Below the pieces are notes generated by a model, which did not search any database, was not told where the DNA came from, and saw only the letters and a list, made by a program, of their open reading frames with translations. From Girardinichthys multiradiatus (Eukaryota; Chordata; Actinopteri; Cyprinodontiformes; Goodeidae): 64,000 nucleotides of DNA. The stretch spans positions 13,708,740 through 13,772,739 of the forward strand of contig NC_061804.1 of the NCBI RefSeq assembly GCF_021462225.1, given 5' to 3'. The position numbers and the translations under genes were made by a program. Of the stretch, positions 1-10,827 are shown piece by piece (the stretch's first letter is position 1; the number at the start of each line of letters is the position of its first letter).

Positions 1-370
1 CTGTGGCAGCCGCACCGATCCGTCTGTCGATCTCCCGCTCCATTCTTCCCTCACTCATGAACAAGACCCCGAGATACTTAAACTCCTCCACTTGAGGCAG
101 GAACTCCCCTCCAACCTGAAGAGGACAAGCCACCCTTTTCCGGTCGAGTATCATGGCCTCGGACTTGGAGGAGCTGATCCTCATCCCAGCCGCTTCACAT
201 TCGGCTGCGACCCGCCACAGCGCATGCTGTAGGTCTTGGCTAGAGGGGGCCAGCAGGACCACGTCATCCGCAAAAAGAAGAGACGGAATCCACTGGTCCC
301 CAAACCAGACCCCCTCCGGCCCTTGGCTGCGTCTAGAAATCCTGTCCGTAAAAGTTACGAACAGGACCGG
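1..370 (-). mobile_element. LINE fragment, reverse transcriptase core
   Basis: The minus strand reads in one frame through a reverse transcriptase core with the catalytic block LLFADDVVLLA (plus-strand complement near 262-294), then a region containing FKYLGVLF and MEREIDRRIG, which are typical of an APE-type non-LTR retrotransposon. The element runs off the left edge. Its 5' side stops abruptly near 370, as expected of a 5'-truncated LINE copy, and what follows is AT-rich. It is probably the same broad family as the endonuclease piece at 19214-20478, but the two do not overlap so this cannot be tested here. The clade (RTE-like or Rex-like) is uncertain. No complete ORF is present. Confidence 0.85.
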
Positions 371-412
371 TCCTGTTTAAATTTAGATTTTTTTTTAAAT
401 CAAGAAATCAAT

Positions 413-832
413 CTATTCTAAGCCCGACAGATGCTTAGTGACATATTGATATATTTTGTTCATTACTAACCCTATATTTCTACCTAAAAAATGACTGAAG
501 TTGAAATCTTGTGGCCAAGAGTGAAAGGAGAAAAAAAATCTGACAAGAACATGCTGGTAAGTACAACTTACAGTACACCTGTTGATGTGAAACAGGTGCA
601 ATGTCCTAATCCGCTACATAAAAAACTGTGTTGTCAGCATACATCTGGTAATCTGCACAAATACAAATGTGGGAAATCACTTATAAACAAATTAAAAAGA
701 AGTGACCCAAGAACTGAGCCTTGGGGAACACCTGTATTAATTTTTAGAAACAGTGATTTTTCACCACCTAAACAATGCATTGGTTCACAGTTTACAAGAT
801 ATGATTTAACCCTAACCAAATATATCTTTTAA
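413..832 (-). mobile_element. Decayed LINE reverse transcriptase fragment
   Basis: On the minus strand the frame ending near 634 contains NTGVPQGSVLGSLLF, the conserved reverse transcriptase block before the catalytic Asp pair in jockey/L2/I-type LINEs. Only this block is clear. The downstream sequence is frameshifted and no Y/FxDD box was found. It is a different family from the fragment at 1-370. It is a dead remnant, and its outer limits are approximate. Confidence 0.6.
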
Positions 833-2195
833 ACAATTGTTTCATATAATTCATGTAATTTAAGCCAAATCTGATTATTTCCTGTTTACTACTAAAGAAT
901 GTGCACACAAAATAAAACAAAATGGAAAACCTATGTTGATACATCATACAAAATGAATCAAGAAGATTATTTTAACAGACTGTCGCCATCATATCGAAAG
1001 TCTGTGTGTGTTTATTTCTTCGGTATGTTTCTGACGGAGTGAGTGTTTTCGTCTGAAGGACAGGACAGGAATTCCTGCTATTTAAATCAACCCTTCCCTT
1101 TCTGTCTGGTCTCTGCAGAGACAGAATTCAGAGAGCTTTAAGCCTTGAGGAGCTGAAGACATAAAAATGTATAACGAGTAGAACATAAAATGAAGGGTGA
1201 AAACACAATAAAAAGCAACTCTTTTGTCCAATACTCGTAGCCATGCTGTGAATGTAATAGGTAGTTTTATTACAATTTTCTTAAAAAAAAACAAAACATC
1301 TTGATAAGCACAGTCTGCTCTGATCAACAGAACGGATAAATATCCTAATCCAGAGTTAAAAAAAATCCTAGAAAGATAAAAGGACCAGAGAGTGATAAAT
1401 GGAAAGTAAACAAGAGAAGACACTGTGGCTAAGACAAGCAAGTGATGAGAGGGGGTTCCTGGGAAAAAGAAAAAAAAAAAAAAATCAGACAAGAGGAGAA
1501 AAAGGGGGCTGAGGTGAGAAGAAGGAAGAGAACTGCCAGTGGGATTTCACGAGGTGAAAAAGAGGTAAGACAGAAGGATTAAAGGCTTTGTTTTTCTCCA
1601 GAATACATGTTGAATTTTACAGTGGCTCATCTCAGCTTCTCCGTACAACTATTAAATCTGCTGCTGTTCTCTTAATGGTAACAATGAAGCCTTCAACTGC
1701 CCCTCATTTTCAAGTTGATCTAATCACAGTCTGAAATATATTCAAGCAGATGCCCAAAGTGTAACAGGAAGGATAAAGGTTACGCAGTGGAAGGGAGGAA
1801 TAAGAGGAGACAGAGGAGAGAATAAGCAGAGAGCAATATAGAGTGGGAGATCAACAAGGTTGTCATCTTAGTGCTAGTGATGTAATCCCTAAAATTAGCA
1901 GCAACAACAGTGCCCCAGTGGTACACTGTGCTGCCCAGTGTATACTGTACGCTACTCTGCATGCGATCATGCATGCTGTCTGCACAAATAAAGAGCCAAC
2001 ATATAAGGCCGATTGCATATTGAAAATGAAACAACTAAGTTTGGAAACACCCTATTTTACCACTAAGGAACTCAGATCAGCAACTAGAAGAAAATAGAAA
2101 TCTTGTAGTTTACTAAAAAAATTGCAAATAATGAAATGGTTTAGACCCAACCATATTCATGTGTTAGAATGACTCAGTAAAGGCAAGACTTAAAA
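833..2195. other. AT-rich stretch, no gene seen
   Basis: It holds homopolymer A runs (for example about 1469-1484), a purine-rich patch around 1440-1575, and no reading frame with recognisable protein features. Open frames of 84 to 136 codons here have low-complexity or AT-driven composition and look like chance. It lies downstream of the last visible exon of the minus-strand gene, so it is probably intron. Confidence 0.5.
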
Positions 2196-2465
2196 ATAAT
2201 GTTTACTGACATACTCCATCCAATCTGACAGACCTTGAGCTATTTTGCTAATAAGAATAAGCAAAAATATATGTCCCTAGATGTGCAAAGCTGGTTGAGA
2301 CACACCCCAAAATACAGAGCTGCTGTATAGCAAATTATTTGTAAACAATATGTTACCTCGTGTTGCAACTGATTAAAGCCCAAGCATCCTTTTCCTTTTA
2401 CAATTATGCACTACTTTGAGTCAGTCTATTATATAAAATCCTAATAAAATACATTGAAGTTTGAG
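2196..2465 (+). mobile_element. Tc1 relic, 3' end
   Basis: It contains the decayed C-terminal part of an old Tc1-like transposase: a segment around 2215-2320 resembling the usual ...CTCCATCCAATCTGAC... block and a later one around 2281-2310 (gatgtgcaaagctggttgag). These are followed by the terminal region with its typical TATATAAAATCC stretch near 2430-2445. A second, similarly decayed copy lies at 9180-9480. Many substitutions and no open frame point to an old insertion. Confidence 0.6.
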
Positions 2466-2921
2466 GTTGGAATGGTATTAAATGTGAAAATGTTTGGGTG
2501 AAGTTTGGGTTTGGGCGTGACCAGCAGTTTGAAGGTGCCAGTTCAAGAACAGTTTGAGTATTTTTGAGCCTTGGTAACAATTAGAGGAAGTAAACAAGCC
2601 ACAGATTAGAACATGAGGTTTGGCTCCGGTTGCCAGGTCCATGGGTAATGGCTTATTCATACGTTATACTTGCTGGCAATGATCTGAAGTTTCACAAACA
2701 ATTCAAATAAAACAAAAACATAAAATTATATAAGGCATCTCTATCAAGTACTAATAACCAAGGTTACATGAATTAGAGCTCTGGCTCATCGATCAACCTC
2801 CCATCCTTCACTCCTCATCACTCTGACCTCCTCTTCCTCTCACCCCCTTCCTTCCATTAAAAATCCCACCTGACACTTTTACCTTCACCTTTGTGCCTCA
2901 CACTTCCATCTCCACAATAAC
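2466..2921. other. Intronic sequence, nothing recognised
   Basis: AT-rich sequence with a pyrimidine-rich patch at about 2800-2920. No exon-like frame or repeat with clear borders is visible. Confidence 0.4.
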
Positions 2922-2923
2922 TA

Positions 2924-4191
2924 CAGGGGTTGGACAATGAAACTGAAACACCTGTCATTTTAGTGTGGGAGGTTTCATGGCTAAATTGGACCAGCCTGGT
3001 AGCCAGTCTTCATTGATTGCACATTGCACCAGTAAGAGCAGAGTATGAAGGTTACAATTAGCAGGGTAAGAGCACAGTTTTGCTCAAAATATTGAAATTC
3101 ACACATTATGGGTGACATACCAGAGTTCAAAAGAGGACAAATTGTTGGTGCACGTCTTGCTGGCGCATCTATGACCAAGACAGCAAGTCTTTGTGATGTA
3201 TCAAGAGCCACGGTATCCAGGGTAATGTCAGCATACCACCAAGAAGGACGAACCACATCCAACAGGATTAACTGTGGACGCAAGAGGAAGCTGTCTGAAA
3301 GGGATGTTCGGGTGCTAACTCGGATTGTATCCAAAAGACATAAATCCACGGCTGCCCAAATCACGGCAGAATTAAATGCGCACCTCAACTCTCCTGTTTC
3401 CACCCGAACTGTCCGTCGGGAGCTCCACAGGGTCAATATACACGGCCGGGCTGCTATAGCCAAACCTTTGGTCACTCATGCCAATGCCAAACATCGGTTT
3501 CAATGGTGCAAGGAGCGCAAATCTTGGGCTGTGGACAATGTGAAACATGTATTGTTCTCTGATGAGTCCACCTTTACTGTTTTCCCCACATCCGGGAGAG
3601 TTACGGTGTGGAGAAGCCCCAAAGAAGCGTACCACCCAGACTGTTGCATGCCCACAGTGAAGCATGGGGTTGGATCAGTGATGGTTTGGGCTGCCATATC
3701 ATGGCATTCCCTTGGCACAATACTTGTGCTAGATGGGCCCATCACTGCCAAGGACTACTGAACCATTCTTGAGGACCATGTGCATCCAATGGTTCAAACA
3801 TTGTATCCTGAAGGCGGTGCCGTGTATCAGGATGACAATGCACCAATACACACAGCAAGACTGGTGAAAGATTGGTTTGATGAACATGAAAGTGAAGTTG
3901 AACATCTCCCATGGCCTGCACAGTCACCAGATCTAAATATTATTGAGCCACTTTGGGATGTTTTGGAGGAGCGAGTCAGGAAACGTTTTCCTCCACCAGT
4001 ATCACGTAGTGACCTGGCCACTATCCTGCAAGAAGAATGGCTTAAAATCCCTCTGACCACTGTGCAGGACTTGTATATGTCATTCCCAAGACAAATTGAC
4101 GCTGTATTGGCCGCAAAAGGAGGCCCTACACCATACTAATAAATTATTGTGGTCTAAAACCAGGTGTTTAAGTTTCATTGTCCAACCCCTG
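2924..4191 (+). mobile_element. Tc1/mariner element, family 1 (DD36E spacing)
   Basis: A complete DNA transposon of 1,268 bp flanked by the TA target duplication (2922-2923 and 4192-4193). The ends are inverted repeats of about 31 bp beginning CAGGGGTTGGACAATGAAAC. It carries one transposase gene (3108-4139) in the same orientation. A second copy lies inverted at 20512-21773. The 36-residue gap between the second Asp and the Glu of the transposase matches what I recall of the published Incomer (DD36E) group; that name is an inference from spacing only. Confidence 0.95.
3108..4139 (+). pseudogene. Tc1/mariner transposase, one internal stop
   Basis: A transposase frame of 343 codons plus stop. 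The N-terminal part (about residues 5-50) is a helix-turn-helix DNA-binding domain starting MGDIPEFKRGQIVGARLAG, followed by a basic CGRKRK motif. The catalytic triad is visible: Asp in LFSDEST (about residue 148), Asp in YQDDNAPIH and Glu in PDLNIIEPLW, with 36 residues between the last two. One in-frame TGA at 3759-3761 breaks the gene. The sister copy has CGA (Arg) at this site, so the break is a C-to-T change in a CpG context. The frame is otherwise continuous from ATG to the final Tyr codon. The gene is dead as it stands unless the stop is read through. Confidence 0.95.
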
Positions 4192-4193
4192 TA

Positions 4194-5490
4194 CCTGCCA
4201 ACACAATTACCATCCATTCATTTTAGCATCATAATTCGTCCTTATCTTTATTTTAGTCAAATCTTTTCGCAGCTCTACACATCTTTTTCTAAATCGTGAA
4301 TTTCCTGATTGGTGCATTTCTAGACTTTGTGTATGCAACAATTGATAAAGGTGGGTGCATCATTGTTTATTATGCAAACAAAACAGAAAACAATTCAGTT
4401 TATTTTAAAAAAGGGAGTTTTGTCATTCATGTTAGCTGCTTCAATAACTGGTTCTTGCTTTTATAGGTCAGCTGGGTCAAGCCATTACCTTCAAAACATG
4501 ATGCAATCGTTTGTAAAACATTTACACTAGTATCGGGCATAGTTTTCAACTAGTAATATTCAAACTGATCAGCCGACAAACACAAAAGGAGTAAAAGATT
4601 TTCCTTTCAGACTGTTTTCTGAGGGAACATATAAATCTTGATCTTGTGACTCCCATTATGCTTTCCTGTTCTCTTAGTTCCTGACTCACCATCTTTCCCT
4701 GGGGCCTAACCGAGCTTAGCAGGGGTTAGAACATCCCCTGAGGGCTAAACTGGTCCCACATATGTCCAAATAGTATGAGACAAGATGAGCACAGGAAAGA
4801 AGTGAATGCATTAAGACACCAGGCACATTTTAGAAACAAAAATTCCAGAATATTTTAGCTCTGCATTATAAATAACTTCAAAAAAGAAATACCCATAAGT
4901 AATATGAAATGTTATCAATACTTCGCTTTGAGGATAAGCAAAACAAAATATAGGGTCAAGGTTATTCTAATGCAATCAGTTCAGGAAACTCACTTTTTAA
5001 ACAACACACCACAGAGCCTAGAAACTGCTGAAATTCACAGACAAGAACATTGTTTAAAAACATTTTTTCAAGTAGTGGGGATTTTTACCAGCCAGAGATC
5101 CCTTTTGCCTAATTTAGCAAAGTTATCTAAAAATAGCATATTAGAAACAAACAGTTTTCATTAACCTTTCCCTGGGTTCTACATTTTCAGACATGCACTG
5201 TATCCACCAGGTTGACTCCATTATGACAAAGCACACTCATGAATCACACCTATGACTTATCAACCACATGAGGGATGCAACGTGAGATTTAACTTGACTG
5301 TAAATAGTGAGCTGAGTCACTAATGGAGCTGCATGACGAGTAAAAGCTCATCAAAATGAGTAAAATGATACAATAAAAGACAGCGTCACGGTAATTCTAA
5401 ACATAAACAGGTCAGAGACTTGAGGTTGGGCGTCCATTTTGCTTTGATTAAAGTGTTGAAAGCTGAACCATCATGGTATGACTTCATAAA
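4194..5490. other. AT-rich intronic stretch, no gene seen
   Basis: No repeat border, exon or RNA gene was recognised. The open frame at 4904-5164 has no recognisable motif and is probably chance. Confidence 0.4.
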
Positions 5491-5499
5491 AATTAAGTA

Positions 5500-6165
5500 A
5501 GCATTTCACACTTTTTCAGATCTTGTCATGTTACAACAACAAAATTCATTGTGTTTTATCAGGGTTGTATGTGAAAGACCAACACAAAGTACTGCATGGC
5601 TTCACAATTTATTTTTTTACAAATCAAAATCTGAAAAGTTCGGACTGCATTTACATTGAGGGCCTCATCTGTCGACGCAGTTACAGCTGCAAGGGTTTTG
5701 GGGTATGTTTCAACCAGTTTTGCAAATCCAGAGGCTGAATTTCAGTCTGCACTTTGAGGAATTTTCACGTCTTAGAATGGCCTAGTCAATTCTAACCATT
5801 GTAGCTCTGGCTATATGTTTAAGATTCTTAACATGCTGAAATTTGAATCCCCGCCTTAGTCTACAGTCTTTTGCAGCCTCTAACAGGTTTTTTTTTATTA
5901 TCGCCTTGTATTCAACTCCATATACCTTCTCAGATGTGGGGATATTGCTTTACATCCTAACTGCTTTAAACTTTTCCAAAACATTTCTGTCTTGTGTGTT
6001 CATCAGTGTCCCATGATGTTGTTTGCTTACTGAGGTGAACACACTTTTAGCTGAAATTAAATTCCAAAAAGGCAAACTGCAGTTACTATTGGTGACCTCT
6101 GATGGTAATTGGATCCACTAGCTTTTATTTAGATGTAACAGTTTAAAGAGGGGTGAATATATAAG
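5500..6165 (-). mobile_element. Decayed Tc1 relic
   Basis: The order of recognisable blocks (terminal region with a TTGTGTTTTATCAGGG-like segment at about 5548-5565, antisense catalytic-region segments at 5690-5810, antisense N-terminal segments at 5880-6030 and an outer block at 6100-6165) matches the old Tc1 family also seen at 35165-36295. Heavily mutated, no open frame, borders approximate. Confidence 0.5.
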
Positions 6166-8740
6166 ATCAACGAGTAGAATCCCTTTTGCACAGCACTGCA
6201 GGCTGTAGAAGACTACTGGAAAAATACACACTCACTACTGTGAGAAATATAACTGTAACACTGAGTTACAGAACTTCAAGATAAACCAACTACAACAACA
6301 GTAATTCAATTCAAAACATAGAGTGGTGATTCCCCGAATGGTTTTACCAATCTTGGCATTTTTGGGGATTAACAATTGGATTTACTGGTTTTTGTCTGTT
6401 GTCTCCAATCAGCTGGTCTACATTTCACCAACATAATATAAGCAGAAAGGACTTGAAACGAAGATTATCAACAAGCATGCCCTAAATATCTGTCACATCA
6501 AAAGTGCATTTGATGCTCATTGGTGGTGTGGGCTTTTCACTAACCCAATTAGTATGTGTCAGATTACCCAGTGCCGTCAAGACAACGATTGTTTTCTGCA
6601 AGGAAAATAACAAAACATGTCAGACATCTTAGCCTCTTACACAGGAAGGTAGCAAACCACAAATGTTTCATCAGACGTCTGTCTTCCGCTGAACAGTCGC
6701 TTCCTACAGCGCTCGGAGGAAACTGCTTCACAGTCCACGAGCATGTTCAAGACAGAAACTTAGCAACCAGAACACAAAAGCTAAAATAAGGAATTCAAGT
6801 CTCACAACGGGCTTACTCAGATGGCAAATTGTGTTTCAGACTTAAAATACCAATAAATCTATATGGCAAATTTAGTGAACCACTGTGACATCATTTTGTG
6901 TGGATTTTATCCAGTGTTGTGCTGAATCATTCTGTGCAGATGGCTGAACCTGTTCTGAATTAATAACCCAGAGGTGTTAGGGGCCTGGTTGTAAAAAGCC
7001 CTCTAAGCTAGTTTCCCCTGCAAGGCAAATGAGGTGATGGGTTCATTTATCCATCTTCTCCAGTACAGGAAGGACAGTAACCCAGTTAGGTTTCTGATTT
7101 CTAAATGAAGTGGTTTTCTGTGCATGCATCTTCCTATTTCCAAATGTATGCGTGTGTGTGTGTGTGTAGTCTGTGGATGAGCTATTGGTGGTCTGCTCTA
7201 TCTTGTGCACCATCTTCTGCCTCGTTGGAAGAGGAATAAGATCCAAAAATCAGTGAAAGGCCACAAACAACTACCTTAGTCTGAGCTAACAAATAAAATA
7301 AGTGACATTTATTAATCCTGAACAGTAATTTATCTTAAATTACACAAAAAAGAAAGTTGTTCAGTTTTTCTGTGTTTCTACATTTTCCTTAATTTTACAG
7401 TTTTCATAATGATAATGATGTGGTGGTGGTGGGGCAGGGGGTTGTTCTTCTCAGTTCATACATTCAGAGACTCCATTCACTTCAGGTAAACCATTACAAG
7501 ACCGAGAGACACCAGACACAGTGATAATGGATTACTGATGTTATTATGGTTCAATAAGGCCTCCAAACAGCATCCTTGATCCACTGCCAGAACTGTACTT
7601 CTGTATAGTGCATGCGTAATACACACATTATGTGCTTTTAAAGCATATATAATACTGTCAAAAATGGAAAAATAAGACAGTTCAGATGCACAAAACCTGT
7701 GAACTTTATACAGGTTTCAAGGATTTTTTGCTTCTTAGTCTGTTTGTTGTAATGTTAATTTATCAATTACCCAGAAAAGAAAGTCTAACTGATTGCTCCA
7801 TTATTAGGAGGATCAATCAATCAATCAATCAATCAAGAAGTTGCCAAAGTATTTTTGGAGAAACAAATAGCCCCAGACAAAGAACTCAAGCCTGAAAAAT
7901 TAATCCAATAATTTAAATTTAAACATGCTTTCAATAAGTAAGGGGGATTTTTTATTATAAATTGATTTCATCAAATTTCTCTAATAAACAAGATTTGTTT
8001 TTTGTTATATATTTAAAACAAACTTAGAAAGTAATCAGTAAAGAGAAGTGAATGTGAAGAACTGTAGTGCAGAACGTGTTTACTATTCACTAAGGCTTTC
8101 ACTTTAAGGAATATGTGCCTATAATGTTACATAAACCCAAATGAAAAATTAAAACAAATCTCCCATCAAGAGTCTCCTAAACCTGTCGCCGTCCTGTAAT
8201 GTAAACGCGGCTCCCAAGATGCATCTTGTTATGCCACATTCCTATCAGCCACCCACAGTGCCAGCAGACAGGGGCTTGTGTCTGTGTGTGGCAACATCAA
8301 AATGACCTGCTTTTCACAACACAGCCTGTTTCTAAACAACAGGTGTCTGAATCAGGTGGGAACTATCTATGCAGTCATCAGCACGTACGCCAACAGAAAC
8401 ATCCAATAGCATGTAAAAATGAGCATGTGCAACAATGTTGTGTTGCTTTCTACCTACGTGACATAATCCTGAGCTAGAACACAGGCGGAAATATGTGAAA
8501 AGAGAACAGAAACAAGATGTAGCCAAAGGAGCAAACATGTACAGTGTGTATATGCAGTCCATTTTTCACAGCACAGTAATCTCTTGTAACACTGATGGTT
8601 TTTGACACATGCTACAAGCTCTACCTGTTACCCTTCCCAGCTTGACTTTAATCCCAAAGTCTTTCTCTAATTTCATGTGTTTTTAGGACATTTGCTTTTC
8701 TGCAGTGCCAGCTTATTGGAGTGGCACTCCTACCACTTGG
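6166..8740. other. Intronic stretch with simple repeats only
   Basis: It includes a short GT microsatellite at about 7150-7168 and a tetranucleotide tract (ATCA repeats) at about 7812-7834. Small open frames here have no recognisable domain. No exon continuing the minus-strand Rap exchange factor gene was found. Confidence 0.4.
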
Positions 8741-8900
8741 ACCTTTTCACATTTCATAACATTACAACCAAAGATATCAATTCCTTCTATTGGGATTTTA
8801 TCAGAAAAACTAACACAAAGTAGCACATAATTATAAGGAAGGAAAAGATACAATGGTGTTGAGACAATGGTAAGGCATTTCAAAACTTTTTACAAAGAAA
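8740..8900. mobile_element. Tc1 relic, terminal region
   Basis: The segment at about 8748-8850 resembles the outer terminal region of the old Tc1 family (TTTCACATTTCATAACATTA, then a TTGGGATTTTATCAG block and an AACACAAAGTAGCACATAAT block). Together with the C-terminal relic at 9180-9480 it may be two ends of one collapsed element. Decayed and non-coding. Confidence 0.5.
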
Positions 8901-9009
8901 AATCATTAAAAAAAACAAACAGAAAAATGTGGCGTTTGTTTACACCCCCACCCAAATCCAAAGGCTTTTAAAACTAATCTAATGAGCAGGACAAACATGG
9001 AAGAGAACC

Positions 9010-9165
9010 TGGTGGTGTCCTGAATTCTAGATGTAATTAGGTCATTAGCATGATTCTCAAGAATCTGGTCATTCAGGCATTTGGGTCAGGTGTGTTGGAT
9101 TTTAAATGTACAAGCGTTGCAGAACACTGGCCCGCAAGGACTGGACTTTGACATTTAGATGAAAG
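9010..9165. repeat. MITE-like repeat (copy 1)
   Basis: It contains the blocks TTAGGTCATTAGCATGA and GGTCAGGTGTGTTGGA and ends near CTGGCCCGCAAGGACTGGA. The same block order occurs at 47285-47590, so this is a dispersed short non-autonomous element. The two halves are partly self-complementary. Borders are approximate and no target duplication was resolved. Confidence 0.55.
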
Positions 9166-9179
9166 CATATCCTTCTGCT

Positions 9180-9480
9180 AAAATGGCCCAGTCAAAGTAC
9201 AAACCTAAATCCAATTTAGAACATGTGGCAGTACTTGGAAATTGGTGTTTGCCAACACTCTCCATCCAATCTGACCTCAAAGAAGAAAGGACAAAAATTT
9301 GTCTCTATATATGCAAAGCTGGTTGAGATTTACCTCTGAAGACTTGAAACTAAATGCAGCAAAAGTGTTGACTCTGGGGGGCTGAATACACACAAAGATC
9401 AAAACCATGTATTAGCAATGTGTGCTTATCATGTAAAATCCCATTAAAATACAATAAGTTTGTAGTTTTAATGTGACTAA
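9180..9480 (+). mobile_element. Tc1 relic, 3' end
   Basis: A decayed transposase C-terminal region: the CTCCATCCAATCTGACCTC block at about 9260-9280, ATGCAAAGCTGGTTGAGA at about 9310-9328 and a following AATGCAGCAAAAGTGTTGAC block, as in the copy at 2196-2465. It then runs into a terminal region around 9430-9480. No open frame. Confidence 0.6.
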
Positions 9481-10275
9481 ATGTGAAAAGCTGAAGGTTT
9501 TTTTTTAAAAGACGAATGTGGCTGGAGTTTGGTGTCTCTGAGGGATTGAAATGTAATTTTAAAAAGTAGAACAATTTCCATGAGACTTCAGAGGCAGGTA
9601 GGATCGACAGAAGACATGTTTAAGCTCTCCATGAAGCCCCTTTTTAACGCCCCAGGGAGCTCAGTGGGAGCTGGGAATGGGTGTGGGAGCCAATAAAGTG
9701 TTGCAGTCTGCAGCTGCTTGTGTGTGCCAAAGTGTGGTTCCAGATGATTAGCTGAAACTGTAACTGACACAATGCTGAACCCAGTGATCCTATCAAAGGG
9801 AGGGAAACTCGCTGGGCTCACATGAGGGACATACTGTACACAGTTTCAATGCCGAAAGGAAACACACAGCCACCAGGGGTAATTGCCCCGAAGAGAAACA
9901 TTTGAATCTTGAGAACATAGTTGTTTTTTTTTTTTTTGGCAAATTGAACTTTGGTCACAAGACAGTGGTAACACTTTTATAAGAGGGCTCAGTAGCACTA
10001 TAGTTAAGCTTCAGTTGTTGACAAGCAATTAAGCAATGAATATGTTTTATTATAAGTATATCGATAGGTAACCTGTGCGTAAGAAACAACTCTTAAAGAC
10101 AAATGTCTAAAATAGCCAAGTGAAGCTGAGGACTCTTTCCAACGGATGTAATGGATCACGGCTCAGACTGAGAACACAGGCTACTCCGGATGTAAAAACC
10201 AGACCTTTAAATTCTGCAGTTTTAAAGACCGTCACTAAACAAGCCAATTACCAATTAGCAATAAAATATTCCTAC
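9481..10275. other. Intron downstream of exon E, no further exon seen
   Basis: This lies immediately downstream (on the minus strand) of the 10276-10422 exon and begins with a splice donor (complement of 10270-10275). It has a poly-T run near 9925-9938. The following coding exon of the family was not found here or further left, so it is expected beyond the window. Confidence 0.5.
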
Positions 10276-10422
10276 CGTGTTGTTGTAGCTGGCGGGTTCT
10301 TGGCCATCAGTTATAAGTTCCCGCTCTCCTCTAGGGTTAACTCTCCTGAAGCGCCGCCTTGACCGCCGTTGGGACCCGTCTCTCTGCAGGAAGCTGTCGT
10401 CCCCCTCGGTGCCGTTATCCAC
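10276..10422 (-). CDS. rapgef6: RAPGEF6-like exon E (49 codons)
   Basis: A 147-bp exon in phase 0 at both ends, from VDNGTEGDDS through RRSRRRFRRVNPRGERELIT to SYNNT. Acceptor: GCATTACAG just upstream, with a weak pyrimidine tract but a good branch-like GTTAAC about 15-20 bases before it. Donor: GTAGGA immediately after. The arginine-rich segment followed by GER.LITD matches the linker after the N-terminal cyclic-nucleotide-binding-homology fold in PDZ-GEFs. The previous exon ends in ...EMIV, giving EMIVVDN across the junction, as the family requires. The exon may also be used as part of a longer first exon (10276-10827). Confidence 0.88.
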
Positions 10423-10827
10423 CTGTAATGCACAGTTAACACTGTCCTCAGAATGGAAGGTTCTGTGTGATTTGGGCCCACAACCATCAGGCATGTATCG
10501 ACAGCTGTATGACCGATCCACGTGGTTTGAGACCTGAGGGCAAGGTTCAGAGCAGCTGCGTTTTAGCAGTTCAGTCTTTGGGACCTCATGAACAACATTC
10601 AGGTGTATAACATCCCGATTCTGTTCTGAATCCGAGTTCTGTATGTTAACTCCAATTAGATTCTCACAATCTGGGCTGGAATCCTTGAATTTGCTGCCTT
10701 CGTTTTTTTGCGGCTCCTCTTCATGTCCTAAAGTTTCTGGAATCTGAGCCTGCTCTTCTGCTGGCTCCTGGTTGAACATCCAATTCTTCCAGAGCGCAGA
10801 GAGCCGGTGCCAGCGCAGCACACTCAT
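10276..10827 (-). CDS. Alternative first exon of RAPGEF6-like gene (candidate)
   Basis: The frame of exon E stays open for 135 more codons upstream, to an ATG at 10825-10827, with an in-frame TGA seven codons before it. The added peptide starts MSVLRWHRLSALWKNWMF and is then rich in Glu, Ser, Asn and Cys, with no domain I recognise. A stop-free run of this length in frame with a real exon is unlikely by chance in this AT-rich DNA. I infer a transcript starting in this intron that skips the cyclic-nucleotide-binding-homology exons. The start context is weak (C at -3). No TATA box or CpG island was seen upstream (10828-11100). Alternatives are a retained-intron frame or an exon of the full-length transcript. 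Confidence 0.55.

Noticed and set aside
1082..1492. 136-codon minus-strand frame with hydrophobic stretches
   Set aside because: It starts in a poly-A/T run and has an AT-driven Phe/Leu/Ile composition. No splice context or family resemblance was found.
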